64,000 nt of DNA, taken from positions 62,001 through 126,000 of the forward strand of contig NZ_JAGGKS010000006.1 in NCBI RefSeq assembly GCF_017873955.1. The letters run 5' to 3'. A model generated the notes under the pieces. That model was not told the origin of the DNA. It saw only the letters and a list, made by a program, of their open reading frames with translations, and made no database searches. Numbering within the stretch: the first letter of the stretch is position 1; each line of letters begins with the position of its first letter. The DNA is from Sedimentibacter acidaminivorans (GTDB taxonomy: Bacteria > Bacillota > Clostridia > Tissierellales > Sedimentibacteraceae). This document shows, piece after piece, positions 20,645 to 29,827 of this stretch. The position numbers and the translations under genes are program-made.

Positions 20645-23503
20645 GTGAAAAATAAAAATCGTTTTTTTATTATAGGTACAATAATTGTATTATTTATAAT
20701 TATTAATTCCTTTGGTAGTATCGTAAGATTTTCAACTGACTATAAATGGTTTAGTGAAATTGGATATACAGAAACTTTTTTAACAAAGTTAAAGGCTCAG
20801 TTTTTAATAGGAATACCTCTTTTTATTGTTTTGTCATTATTGTTAATAGTATACTTGAACAAACTTAAAAAGAAGTTTTTTATAGAATCTGAAATAGTAG
20901 ATACACAACATGATAAAAAAATTAAATTTGGTATAAATATTGCTTCAATTATATTTAGCTTTATGTTTACTGTAAATACAGTATCAACTTTATGGTTTGA
21001 AATTTTACAGTATATTAATGCTGAAAAGTTTAATATTGTTGATCCTATATTTGGGCATGATATAGGTTTTTATGTATTTAATTTACCACTAATAAATACT
21101 TTAGTTAGTTTTGTTATAAACATATTATTCTTATTAATTGTTGTTACGGTTTTATTCTATGGATACTTAGCATTAAAGAATGGAATAAAAAATGCAACAG
21201 GACCATTTGAAGACATATCACATTTTAATCCAAGCCAAGTATTTGATTTCAGTACATTATTAAATAAAAAATTTATTACTCAAATTTTAAATCAAATATC
21301 AATTATAGGATCATTAGTTTTTATATTTTTAGGATTTAGGTTTTTTCTAAGGTGCTATGATTTATTATATTCACAAATGGGTAGGGTTTTTGGAGCAGGT
21401 TACACAGATATATTTGTCTCATTAAATTTATATAGGATATTAGCAGTAGGAAGTGTTATAGCAGCATTTACATTTTTTGTTGGTGCAAGAAAGAAAAACT
21501 TAAAGTTTGCTTTGGTAATGCCTGCTATTTTAATAGTTATTTCTATTTTAGGTACTGGTTTAGGAGGAGTTGTAGAAAAATTTATTGTAGAACCTGACCA
21601 ATTATCTAAAGAAACAAAATATATGGAATATAGTATAAATAGTACTCAAGATGCATATATGTTGAAAGATGTAAAAAAAATTACATTTACTGCAGATAAT
21701 AATTTAACTATAGAAGATTTGGAAAAGAATAAAGAAGTAATAGAGAATATTAAAATAAATGACAGAGAACCATTGATACAAGTATATAATCAATTACAAG
21801 GTATCAGACCATATTATGTATTTAATGATGTAGATGTTGATAGATATACAATAAATGGTAATTATACTCAGGTTTTCTTGTCTGCAAGGGAATTAGATCA
21901 AAGTAGGTTAAATGAACAGGCAAAAACATGGGTAAATCAATATTTAAAATATACCCATGGATATGGGGTTACACTGTCACCAGTCAATAAAGTTACAATG
22001 CAGGGTCAACCTGAAATGATTGTAAAAAACATTCCACCAACAACAAATACAGATTTAAAAATAGATAGACCAGAAATTTATTTTGGTGAAAAAACAAATG
22101 AATACGTAATAGTAAATACAGATGAAAAAGAATTTGATTACCCATCTGGTTCAGATAATGAAGAAACATTGTATGAAGGTAGTGCTGGAATCAAGTTAAC
22201 TTTCATGAATAGATTGCTTTTTAGTATAAGAGAAGCAAGTTATAAACTATTAATTTCAAATAATATAAATAAAGATAGCAGAATTGTAATTAATAGAAAT
22301 ATATTACAAAGAGTATATGAAATAGCACCATTTATATATTATGATTCAAATGCATACCTAGTAGCAAATCAAGATGATGGTAAGCTTTATTGGATAATTG
22401 AAGGATTTACAGAAAGTCAAAGGTACCCATATTCTCAACCTACAAGTAGTTTTATAGAGGGAATGAATGTAAATTACATAAGAAATTCAGTAAAAGTTGT
22501 AGTAGATGCATATGATGGAACAACTGATTTTTATATATCCGATGAAAGCGACCCTATAATAAATACATATAGCAATATATTTAAAGACTTGTTTAAGCCA
22601 ATAGGTGAAATGCCACAAGGTATACGTGATCACATCAGATATTCACAGTCTTTATTTAATATTCAATCAGACATGTATAGGTTATACCATATAGAAAATC
22701 CAACAGTTTTCTTTGGTAGAGAGGATTATTGGGATATTTCAACAGAAAAATATATGGATACAGGTGAAGTTTCAGTAGAATCAAGCTATGTAATGTTCAA
22801 ACTACCAGAAGAAGAAAATGTAGAGTTTTTATTAACGACACAATACTCACCACAAAACAAAGATAATATGATTGCTTTATTAGCAGCTAGAAACGATGGT
22901 GAGAATTATGGACAATTAATATTGTATGAATTCCCTAAAACAAAAACAATACCTGGACCTAATATGATAGAGACAAAAATTGATCAAGATACTGTCATAT
23001 CATCACAACTTACATTGTGGAGTCAAAGAGGATCATCAGTACTTAGGGGTAATACATTAGTAATGCCAATAGAAAATTCTTTGTTGTATGTAGAGCCAAT
23101 TTATTTAAAATCTGATACAGAGAGTAATTTCCCTGAGATGAAAATGGTTATAGTTTCATTTAACGATAAAACAGTTATGGAAATGACACTTGAAAAAGCA
23201 TTAGAAAAAATTTTTGGAGCATCAAATAATCAAGATCCAGAAACAGTTGAACCAAGTAACCCAACAGATAATAATTATGAAGATGATAATATTAACATGT
23301 TAATTTTGCAAGCTAATGATATGTATATTAAAGCAAATGAAGCATCAAAAAATGGTGATTGGAACGCTTATGGAGAATATTTAAAACAATTAGAAAATAT
23401 ACTTATACAATTAAATATTGTTGTAAATGGTCAAACAGTTACAAATGATACTGGAATAGATCAAGATCAAACAAATGCAGTAGAAAATACTGTAACACCA
23501 TAG
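20645..23503 (+). CDS. UPF0182 family membrane protein
   Basis: This 952-residue protein of the UPF0182 (COG1615) family has about seven hydrophobic segments in the first 320 residues (starting FFIIGTIIVLFIIINSF). A large domain predicted outside the membrane follows, with the conserved IRPYYVFNDVDVDRY-type region. It ends in a low-complexity acidic and Gln-rich tail (about 860-950). The family has no established function. The start is a GTG with AGGAGGG upstream. It follows sigB by 27 bp, so it may be part of that stress operon. A strong terminator follows. Confidence 0.9.
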   Translation: MKNKNRFFIIGTIIVLFIIINSFGSIVRFSTDYKWFSEIGYTETFLTKLKAQFLIGIPLFIVLSLLLIVYLNKLKKKFFIESEIVDTQHDKKIKFGINIASIIFSFMFTVNTVSTLWFEILQYINAEKFNIVDPIFGHDIGFYVFNLPLINTLVSFVINILFLLIVVTVLFYGYLALKNGIKNATGPFEDISHFNPSQVFDFSTLLNKKFITQILNQISIIGSLVFIFLGFRFFLRCYDLLYSQMGRVFGAGYTDIFVSLNLYRILAVGSVIAAFTFFVGARKKNLKFALVMPAILIVISILGTGLGGVVEKFIVEPDQLSKETKYMEYSINSTQDAYMLKDVKKITFTADNNLTIEDLEKNKEVIENIKINDREPLIQVYNQLQGIRPYYVFNDVDVDRYTINGNYTQVFLSARELDQSRLNEQAKTWVNQYLKYTHGYGVTLSPVNKVTMQGQPEMIVKNIPPTTNTDLKIDRPEIYFGEKTNEYVIVNTDEKEFDYPSGSDNEETLYEGSAGIKLTFMNRLLFSIREASYKLLISNNINKDSRIVINRNILQRVYEIAPFIYYDSNAYLVANQDDGKLYWIIEGFTESQRYPYSQPTSSFIEGMNVNYIRNSVKVVVDAYDGTTDFYISDESDPIINTYSNIFKDLFKPIGEMPQGIRDHIRYSQSLFNIQSDMYRLYHIENPTVFFGREDYWDISTEKYMDTGEVSVESSYVMFKLPEEENVEFLLTTQYSPQNKDNMIALLAARNDGENYGQLILYEFPKTKTIPGPNMIETKIDQDTVISSQLTLWSQRGSSVLRGNTLVMPIENSLLYVEPIYLKSDTESNFPEMKMVIVSFNDKTVMEMTLEKALEKIFGASNNQDPETVEPSNPTDNNYEDDNINMLILQANDMYIKANEASKNGDWNAYGEYLKQLENILIQLNIVVNGQTVTNDTGIDQDQTNAVENTVTP

Positions 23504-23505
23504 TT

Positions 23506-23546
23506 AAAAAAAAGCTAACTTCATTTAATTGTAGTTAGCTTTTTAG
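23506..23546. terminator. Intrinsic terminator after the UPF0182 gene
   Basis: AAAAAGCTAACT pairs with AGTTAGCTTTTT around an AT-rich loop, and a T run continues into TTTTAG. It is symmetric enough to work in both directions, but only the left gene points at it. Confidence 0.85.
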
Positions 23547-23588
23547 TATCTCTATATTTCTATATTTTTAATTAAAAAGTTATTTAGT

Positions 23589-23658
23589 TTGACAATAAAA
23601 AAAAATTAACTTAATGTATTTATTGAATAGTTGTGATGCAAGCCGTTTTCTGGCTTGC
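23589..23658 (+). promoter_or_regulatory. Promoter and leader hairpin of the VOC gene
   Basis: TTGACA (23589-23594), a 17-bp spacer and TAATGT (23612-23617) form a likely SigA promoter. In the leader GCAAGCC and GGCTTGC (23638-23658) make a perfect 7-bp stem with a 7-nt loop, followed by TTTAT. The hairpin may attenuate transcription or protect the mRNA end. Confidence 0.6.
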
Positions 23659-23701
23659 TTTATGATATAACTAAAATATATTTTAAGAAAGGATTTCAAT
23701 T

Positions 23702-24070
23702 ATGAAGTTTAAATTTAATCACTTTAACTTTAATGTAGTGGATTTAAAGAAAAGTATAGATTTTTATAAAGAATCTTTAGGACTTAGTGAAGTAAGGAGA
23801 AAAGAAGCAAAAGACGGAAGTTTTATTTTAGTATATTTAGGAGATGGTATTTCAGATTTTACTTTGGAGTTAACATGGATGAGAGATAGAAAAGAACCAT
23901 ATGATTTAGGGGAAACAGAATATCATCTAGCTATGGTAGTTGATGACTATGAATCAGCATACAAAAAACATAAAGCAATGGGATGTATAGAATTTGAAAA
24001 TGAGTCAATGGGAATATATTTCATTACAGATCCAGATAAATATTGGATTGAAATAGTACCGACTAGATAA
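23702..24070 (+). CDS. VOC (glyoxalase/bleomycin resistance) family protein
   Basis: This 122-residue vicinal-oxygen-chelate protein has two beta-alpha-beta-beta-beta units. The metal-ligand pattern of glyoxalase I is visible: His7 in FNHFNFNVVDL, Glu in TLELTW, His in EYHLAMVV and Glu in YWIEIVP. This makes a lactoylglutathione-lyase-like, metal-dependent isomerase plausible. Many VOC proteins have other substrates, so the reaction is not assigned. It is monocistronic between two terminators. Confidence 0.85.
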   Translation: MKFKFNHFNFNVVDLKKSIDFYKESLGLSEVRRKEAKDGSFILVYLGDGISDFTLELTWMRDRKEPYDLGETEYHLAMVVDDYESAYKKHKAMGCIEFENESMGIYFITDPDKYWIEIVPTR

Positions 24071-24071
24071 T

Positions 24072-24098
24072 CAGACAAGGGGCTAGGTCCCTTGTCTG
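24072..24098. terminator. Bidirectional terminator after the VOC gene
   Basis: CAGACAAGGG and CCCTTGTCTG form a perfect 10-bp stem with a 7-nt loop, followed by TTATATTATA. It separates the VOC gene from the convergent sigma-54 activator gene. Confidence 0.82.
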
Positions 24099-24159
24099 TT
24101 ATATTATATTAATTAAATTTAATGATATAATTAATATAAAATTAAGCCTAGTAATAATA

Positions 24160-26166
24160 TTAAAAATACTTGATTTTTTGTATTCCTAATTTAGTTATTT
24201 TTGTTCCATTTCTTCCCTTTCCTATTGTTATTAGATCTCTTTCTTGTAAGTTTTGAAGTATATTGCGCAAATTTGCATCACCAATTTTTATTTGTAGTGA
24301 TTTTAAGTAATTATTAATTTGCAAGCGACCAATACCATGGAAGCATTGTGAATTTTCCATAATTATTTTTAAAATTTCCATTTCAATACAAACACTATCT
24401 GCGGGCTTATCTGTATTATTTATAGTAAGTGGTGTAATCGGTGTATTTAAAAGATATTTAGGCAATGTGGACAAAGTATTATAATGTATAGCAGTATTTT
24501 CAAGTTCGCGAATATTTCCCGGCCATGAATATGTATATAATAAGTTTTTATTAGAATCATTAAGGTGATTATATTTTGCACCTAAAAAACTTGAAATCAA
24601 TGGAAGAATGTCTTCTCTTCTATTTCTTAAAGGTTCAATACATATGGAGATTACATTCAAGCGATAAAATAAATCTCTTCTAAAATTACCTTTTTCAACT
24701 TCACTTAATAAATCCTTATTTGTAGCTGCAAGTATTCTTGTATCTATACTTATCATTCTATTACTACCAATACGCATGATTTGACGTTCTTGTAATACTC
24801 GAAGAAGTCTTGACTGAAGGTTAGGTGAAATATCTCCGATTTCATCTAAAAATATAGAACCACCATTTGCCTGTTCAAATAGTCCAAGTTTTCCGTTTCT
24901 CTTTGCACCGGTGAAAGAACCACTTTCATATCCAAATAGTTCACTTTCTAATAATGATTCAGGAATTGCAGCACAATTTATGGCTACAAATGACATGTTT
25001 TTGCGATCAGAATAATTGTGAATTGATTGAGCCATTAATTCTTTTCCTGTTCCGCTTTCACCTGTTATTAAAACAGTATGATCGGTTAATGCAACTGTTT
25101 TTGCAGTATTAATACATTCTTTCATTTTACGAGAAACATGAATAATATCTGAAAAATTATACTTTGCAACTAAGCCTTTTTTTTCTAACATTTTTTTTGC
25201 ATTTATTTCTATATCTCTTATATCTTTTTCATTTTGAAGAATAATATGGTAACCCATTATTTCGTCAATTAACATAATAGGTTTTTTTTCAATAAAATAT
25301 TGAATTCCATTAAAAATAATACCATCTTTTGGCATAGTTTCTTCTTGAATTTCTGCAAATTTATCACTTTCCATTATGTTAGATAGAGGTATCACAGCAC
25401 TTTTACTTTTTAAATTGAACATTTCTTTAGCTTTATTATTTGAAAAAAGAATATGATATTTTTCATTCGTTATAATTAATGCTGTGGGGGAATCATTAAT
25501 AACACTATCAAAAACATAATTTTTAACAAAATTGTTTAAATAATTATTGTAAATATATATATTTGGTTCAGCTATAGATTTAATATGACGTACCAGGTTT
25601 CTATTTGTTAATTCAAAATCAAGTTCTAGTCTAATCATAAGTCTCATAAGTGTTTCAAAGCTTATTTCTCTATAACCTATATTTATAGTTTTTTGTATGT
25701 ATTCTGGTACTAAATGTACTTCATTTGGTGTAATACAAATTTTAAAGTCTTTGTATTGTGGATTATCTGCATCACTGGGATCAAAAGGTACTAAATTAAT
25801 ATGACCCATACCTAACTCATAAAGAGAACATAATGTTTGAACAGAAGTTTCATAGGTATCATTAATAATTAATACATTTGTATTACTTGGAATATTTGAA
25901 ATTTCATAAAGCTTTTGTTTTTTTATACTTCTGTACATTGTTACGATATTGTTGTAGTTAGTAATTCTTTCTTTTAGAGGATACAACATTGTTTCATCTG
26001 TAATTATATAAGCATCAGCATGTATTTTGAAATTGGAGGGAAGTTCATCTAAATAATGGTTTTCAACAATTATATAATTCTCAAATATTTTTTCTAAATT
26101 ATTTTTTAAATATTTAATGACTTCTTGATTATCACTATTTTTGTAAATAACTGCAACTTTTTTCAT
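24160..26166 (-). CDS. Sigma-54-dependent transcriptional activator of the peptide-utilisation island
   Basis: This 668-residue activator has an uncharacterised N-terminal sensor of about 200 residues (KKVAVIYKNSDNQEV onward, two alpha/beta-looking halves). A PAS-like segment (about 220-310) and a sigma-54 AAA+ domain follow, with Walker A GESGTGKE near 371 and Walker B SIFLDEIGD. The sigma-54 contact loop reads GSFTGA in place of GAFTGA. The C-terminus is a winged-helix-like DNA-binding domain (GRLQINNYLKSLQIK onward) and not the usual Fis helix. I prefer the start at 26166 (MKKVAV) because GGAG overlaps the upstream ATG at 26178. It likely activates the sigma-54 promoters at 27874 and 34649. 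Confidence 0.85.
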   Translation of the reverse strand: MKKVAVIYKNSDNQEVIKYLKNNLEKIFENYIIVENHYLDELPSNFKIHADAYIITDETMLYPLKERITNYNNIVTMYRSIKKQKLYEISNIPSNTNVLIINDTYETSVQTLCSLYELGMGHINLVPFDPSDADNPQYKDFKICITPNEVHLVPEYIQKTINIGYREISFETLMRLMIRLELDFELTNRNLVRHIKSIAEPNIYIYNNYLNNFVKNYVFDSVINDSPTALIITNEKYHILFSNNKAKEMFNLKSKSAVIPLSNIMESDKFAEIQEETMPKDGIIFNGIQYFIEKKPIMLIDEIMGYHIILQNEKDIRDIEINAKKMLEKKGLVAKYNFSDIIHVSRKMKECINTAKTVALTDHTVLITGESGTGKELMAQSIHNYSDRKNMSFVAINCAAIPESLLESELFGYESGSFTGAKRNGKLGLFEQANGGSIFLDEIGDISPNLQSRLLRVLQERQIMRIGSNRMISIDTRILAATNKDLLSEVEKGNFRRDLFYRLNVISICIEPLRNRREDILPLISSFLGAKYNHLNDSNKNLLYTYSWPGNIRELENTAIHYNTLSTLPKYLLNTPITPLTINNTDKPADSVCIEMEILKIIMENSQCFHGIGRLQINNYLKSLQIKIGDANLRNILQNLQERDLITIGKGRNGTKITKLGIQKIKYF

Positions 26167-26239
26167 GGTAGTCTCCAATAATATATGAATTATATAAATT
26201 ATTATAATATAAATTTATATAATTTAAAAGGACTTAATA

Positions 26240-26345
26240 TAAAAATATTAAGATTTAATAGGATTTAACCTATTTGATCCTAATATTTTACATTAATATT
26301 TTTTTATATTATATTATTAATTTATTTTAATATTTATTATAATAC
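26240..26345. promoter_or_regulatory. Inverted repeats between the hydrolase stop and the activator start
   Basis: TAGGAT at 26258 and ATCCTA near 26277 form a stem, and an alternative stem AATAGG/CCTATT overlaps it. The region lies downstream of the hydrolase and upstream of the activator, both on the minus strand. It may terminate the first transcript or act as an operator of the second. No clear SigA promoter could be fixed in this very AT-rich stretch. Confidence 0.4.
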
Positions 26346-26351
26346 TTTTTA

Positions 26352-27770
26352 TTACTCATTAATTTTTTGAAAAACCCTTGTGTAGCATCTTACTCCCCAT
26401 GCTTTACCATTTCTGATCAAGAAGCGCATAGTGGTACGTTGAACGTCAGGGTCATCAACAGTTCGTGCACTGAAAAGTGTTTCTTCGCAGTAATACAATA
26501 CTAGATTCTCATCATAATAATTTGCGAACAAGTTTCCGTCCTCGTCTGTAGTTACAATGCAATATGATGGGACTGCTTCTCTACTGATGTAAGTACCAAC
26601 TACTGCTTTAGGCATGCTGAATTTTTTACCTGAAGGGATTGCAAAGGCATGAGATGCGTCAAGAGGCAGTCCCAAAATTAAATTGTAGCAGGCCCATATA
26701 AAAGGTTCTGTGGTAACATCTCCTTGGTTACATAGAGCGGTCATTGAATAACCTCCCATAATTAACCCTCCATAAGTTGAAACTCCATGAAGTCCTCCGG
26801 AATGTTCACATATTACTTTTCCATTTTTTAAACGTTTATTTAAACCAAAGCAGTAGAATGGATAACGGGTTTCAGGAAACTCACGACCTATTAGAATTTC
26901 AACAGCTTTTGAGTCGATTATTTGTTTTCCTTCAAATTTGCCATTTTGAGAAAGCATTTGATAATATTTTGTAATATCTATAGCGGTAGATTTCACACAA
27001 GCACAGCCACGGTAAGGTGGAAGAATAGACCATATCTGATCTGTGTATAGATTTTCATTATCATCTAAATCAAATAAATCAGCAATATTGCCATTTGCCA
27101 AAGCAATAGCTTCTTTTCCGTCTAAATCAAGCACTGAGCGAGTCATCCCAAGGGGTTTAAAAATTCTTTCTTTTAGAAATTCCTCAAGAGGCATTCCAGC
27201 TGCTTGATCAACAACATAAGAGAGCATTGCATATGCATCATTAGAATAACTCATGCATTCACCTGGAGCTCCAAGTGGTTCATAAGCTCCACTATTGGCA
27301 ATATAATCTATAATATCTTCAATTGTACTCATTTTGTTTGGTGCACTTTCTCTAAGTTTGCGAGATGTTTCCGTACTTCGCTCTGAAGTATTCATTGCTA
27401 TGGACCACTCTAATGGGGGAATTGGAGGTATTCCTGCCGTATGCATTGCCAAATGTCGTAATGTTACGCTTTCTTTTGGAGTTCCAGGAATAGAAAATTG
27501 AGGAAAATATTTTATTACTGGATCTGAAAAGCTTAGTTTTCCTTCAGTTTCAAGAATTGCACAAGCAAGAGTAGTCATGGATTTGCTCATGGAGGCAATT
27601 CCATAAATAGTATTGACATTGGCAGGTCTGGATTTCTCCATATCGCAGTATCCGTAACCCTTTTCAAAGATAATGCCTTCGGGTCCTCTTATGCAGATTG
27701 CCAGACTAGGGTACTCCTTTTCTTCAAATAATTTTTTTAAATAGTCATCAAATTTTTTAGTATCATACAT
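26352..27770 (-). CDS. Serine hydrolase of the beta-lactamase class C/PBP4-like (S12) family
   Basis: This 472-residue protein has the S12 catalytic signatures SMSK (Ser60-x-x-Lys63), YSN (175-177) and HSGG (about 325), in the right order. A C-terminal beta-rich domain of about 100 residues follows. There is no signal peptide, so it is probably cytoplasmic, unlike true beta-lactamases. Family members include D-aminopeptidases, D-amino-acid amidases and esterases. Between a peptide transporter and a DmpA peptidase, a role in hydrolysing imported peptides or D-amino-acid derivatives is likely (inference). The ATG at 27770 has GGAAGGTG upstream. A GTG at 27779 is less likely. Confidence 0.85.
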   Translation of the reverse strand: MYDTKKFDDYLKKLFEEKEYPSLAICIRGPEGIIFEKGYGYCDMEKSRPANVNTIYGIASMSKSMTTLACAILETEGKLSFSDPVIKYFPQFSIPGTPKESVTLRHLAMHTAGIPPIPPLEWSIAMNTSERSTETSRKLRESAPNKMSTIEDIIDYIANSGAYEPLGAPGECMSYSNDAYAMLSYVVDQAAGMPLEEFLKERIFKPLGMTRSVLDLDGKEAIALANGNIADLFDLDDNENLYTDQIWSILPPYRGCACVKSTAIDITKYYQMLSQNGKFEGKQIIDSKAVEILIGREFPETRYPFYCFGLNKRLKNGKVICEHSGGLHGVSTYGGLIMGGYSMTALCNQGDVTTEPFIWACYNLILGLPLDASHAFAIPSGKKFSMPKAVVGTYISREAVPSYCIVTTDEDGNLFANYYDENLVLYYCEETLFSARTVDDPDVQRTTMRFLIRNGKAWGVRCYTRVFQKINE

Positions 27771-27811
27771 AATAATCACCTTCCTAGTATTTAATTTTCA
27801 TGTTCATGCAA

Positions 27812-27840
27812 ATAGTACAATAAAGAAATATTGCTGTCAA
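27812..27840 (-). promoter_or_regulatory. SigA promoter of the serine hydrolase gene
   Basis: On the minus strand TTGACA (27835-27840) and TACTAT (27812-27817) are separated by 17 bp, 42 bp upstream of the hydrolase start. It is divergent from the sigma-54 promoter at 27874-27890. Confidence 0.75.
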
Positions 27841-27873
27841 TAAATACTTTTACCTGTAAATGCTTCTATAATT

Positions 27874-27890
27874 TTGGCATAAATATTGCA
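27874..27890 (+). promoter_or_regulatory. Sigma-54 promoter of the dipeptide transporter operon
   Basis: TTGGCAT, five bases, then TTGCA gives the GG-N10-GC spacing (GG at 27876-27877, GC at 27888-27889) with one deviation from TGGCAC. Transcription would start near 27901, leaving a 125-nt leader. That leader carries a direct repeat TTAAGAAGATA at 27931-27941 and 27950-27960. Confidence 0.8.
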
Positions 27891-28025
27891 TATATTGTAT
27901 TAGTTGTTATATTCTGAATGTGTTTAGTAATTAAGAAGATAATTAATACTTAAGAAGATAAAAAACTTTATTGAAAACATTTTCAGACAGATTTAAATGC
28001 AAATTAAGAAAGGAGATGGTTTTTC

Positions 28026-28967
28026 ATGAGAGACTATGTAATAAAAAGATTGGGAGTAGGAGTTTTACTACTTTTTTGTGTATCATTTTTGGTTTTCAGT
28101 ATGTTATATCTGATGCCGGGGGATCCAGTTACTCTAATGGCAGGACCACTAGTTAAAGTGGAAAATTTAGAAGGATTAAGACATGAGTATGGATTGGATA
28201 GACCTTTATTGGTGCAATATGTGGACTGGATGTCAGGCATAATTTTCCGAGGCGATTTTGGTATTTCGTATAAGTACAGAATAGATGTTTGGTCATTAAT
28301 TAAAAATTGTATACCAATAAGTCTCAAACTTACAATTACAACAATGATTATAAGTACAATTGTAGCTATTCCACTAGGACTTATGTGTGCATATAAAAAA
28401 GATAGCTGGTTTGACCGTATAACGGTAAATACTTCTTTGGTTTTTACAGCCATACCTTCGTTTTGGTTAGCAGTATTACTAATGTTGGTTTTTGCAGTTC
28501 AGCTAAAATGGCTACCATTAAGTGGGTATGAATCGTGGAAAAATTACATATTGCCTATAACTACAGGTGTAATAGGAGGGTTAGCAAGCACCATACGTCT
28601 AACTAAATCAGAAGCTTTGGATGTTTTAAGAGAAAAATATGTAACAACAGCCTATGCAAAGGGGCTGGACAACAAAACAGTATTAACAAGACATGTGTTA
28701 CGTAATTCTTTAATTGTAATAACTGTAAATATATTCATGTCGTTACCTTGGTTGATTTCAGGATATATTATTATTGAAAAAATATTTGGAATACCAGGTA
28801 TGGGAAATTTGATGATAAATTCTATTATTCAACAGGATTTTAACGTTGTTCAAGCATGTATATTAATTATCACTGCTTTAACAATCATTTGCAATATACT
28901 TAGCGATGTAGTTCTGGGTATTCTAGATCCCCGAATTAGAATTTCAGTTACAGGGGGTGACAAATAA
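28026..28967 (+). CDS. dppB: Dipeptide/oligopeptide ABC transporter permease (DppB-like)
   Basis: This 313-residue inner-membrane permease has six predicted transmembrane segments and an N-terminal RLGVGVLLLFCVSFLVF anchor. The cytoplasmic EAA-type loop is TTAYAKGLDNKTVLTRHVLRN. It pairs with the DppC-like permease, whose start overlaps the stop codon by one base. A strong ribosome site AAGAAAGGAGAT precedes it. The solute is inferred to be a di- or oligopeptide from the family and neighbours. Nickel transporters share this family. Confidence 0.9.
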   Translation: MRDYVIKRLGVGVLLLFCVSFLVFSMLYLMPGDPVTLMAGPLVKVENLEGLRHEYGLDRPLLVQYVDWMSGIIFRGDFGISYKYRIDVWSLIKNCIPISLKLTITTMIISTIVAIPLGLMCAYKKDSWFDRITVNTSLVFTAIPSFWLAVLLMLVFAVQLKWLPLSGYESWKNYILPITTGVIGGLASTIRLTKSEALDVLREKYVTTAYAKGLDNKTVLTRHVLRNSLIVITVNIFMSLPWLISGYIIIEKIFGIPGMGNLMINSIIQQDFNVVQACILIITALTIICNILSDVVLGILDPRIRISVTGGDK

Positions 28968-29815
28968 TGAATGATAGTCCATTTAAAGAATTCTTAAACT
29001 CTTGTTATAAAAATAGAAATTTTATGCTTGGTTTTATTATGGTATTGAGTGTAGTTATTTTTGCAATATTTGCTAAGCAAATTGCTCCGTTTAGTTTTGA
29101 TGAAGCACACCCTGAAGATATTTTAGTTTCTCCTTGTGTTGAATACATATTTGGTACAGACAATATGGGTAGGGATTTGTTTAGTCGCATAATTTATGGA
29201 AGTAGAATTACTTTGCAAGTTGCAATATTAGGTGCAGGTCTTCAGTTGATTTTTGGTGTAACTATAGGTTTAATTTGTGGTTACTTTGGAGGTCTTGCTG
29301 ATAGATGTTTAACATTTATGGCAGATTTAACTTGGTGCATTCCGGGAATGATTATGGCCCTTGCTGTTGTCACCATAATAGGTACAGGTCTCACTAATGC
29401 AATAATTGCTATTGCTATAGTAAACTGGGCATCTTATGCAAGACTGGTGAGAGCTAAAACAATGTCAATAAAAAATCAAGCATTCATAGAAACTGGAATA
29501 TCCTTTGGTGAAAAGCCTTTAGCTATAATGACTAGATATATTTTACCGAATATAGTTCCGGTATTAATAGTAACTGTTTCTATGCAGTTGCCTGGAACTA
29601 TTATGTCAACAACTACTCTTAGTTTTCTTGGAGTAGGATCACAACCACCTACACCTGACTGGGGGCTAATGGTTTCTGAGGGAATTAATTTCATATCTCG
29701 TGGACCATGGCTTTGTATTTTTCCAGGACTGGCACTAGTTTATACAGTATTTGGATTTAACATTTTGGGTGAAGGTCTTCGTGATTTGCTTGACCCAAGA
29801 ATGAAATCACAGTAG
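28967..29815 (+). CDS. dppC: Dipeptide/oligopeptide ABC transporter permease (DppC-like)
   Basis: This 282-residue second permease has an N-terminal anchor and the extracytoplasmic motif FGTDNMGRDLFSRIIYGSR typical of DppC/OppC. The EAA loop reads FIETGISFGEKPLAIMTRYILPN, here quoted only to mark the cytoplasmic coupling helix. It ends with the conserved GLRDLLDPRM. It is translationally coupled to dppB and followed by dppD after 12 bp. Confidence 0.9.
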   Translation: MNDSPFKEFLNSCYKNRNFMLGFIMVLSVVIFAIFAKQIAPFSFDEAHPEDILVSPCVEYIFGTDNMGRDLFSRIIYGSRITLQVAILGAGLQLIFGVTIGLICGYFGGLADRCLTFMADLTWCIPGMIMALAVVTIIGTGLTNAIIAIAIVNWASYARLVRAKTMSIKNQAFIETGISFGEKPLAIMTRYILPNIVPVLIVTVSMQLPGTIMSTTTLSFLGVGSQPPTPDWGLMVSEGINFISRGPWLCIFPGLALVYTVFGFNILGEGLRDLLDPRMKSQ

Positions 29816-29827
29816 GAGGAGACAAAT

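Noticed and set aside
26352-27770. Antibiotic-resistance beta-lactamase
   Set aside because: The S12 motifs are present, but there is no signal peptide, the C-terminal domain differs and the context is peptide uptake, so a peptidase, amidase or esterase is more likely.
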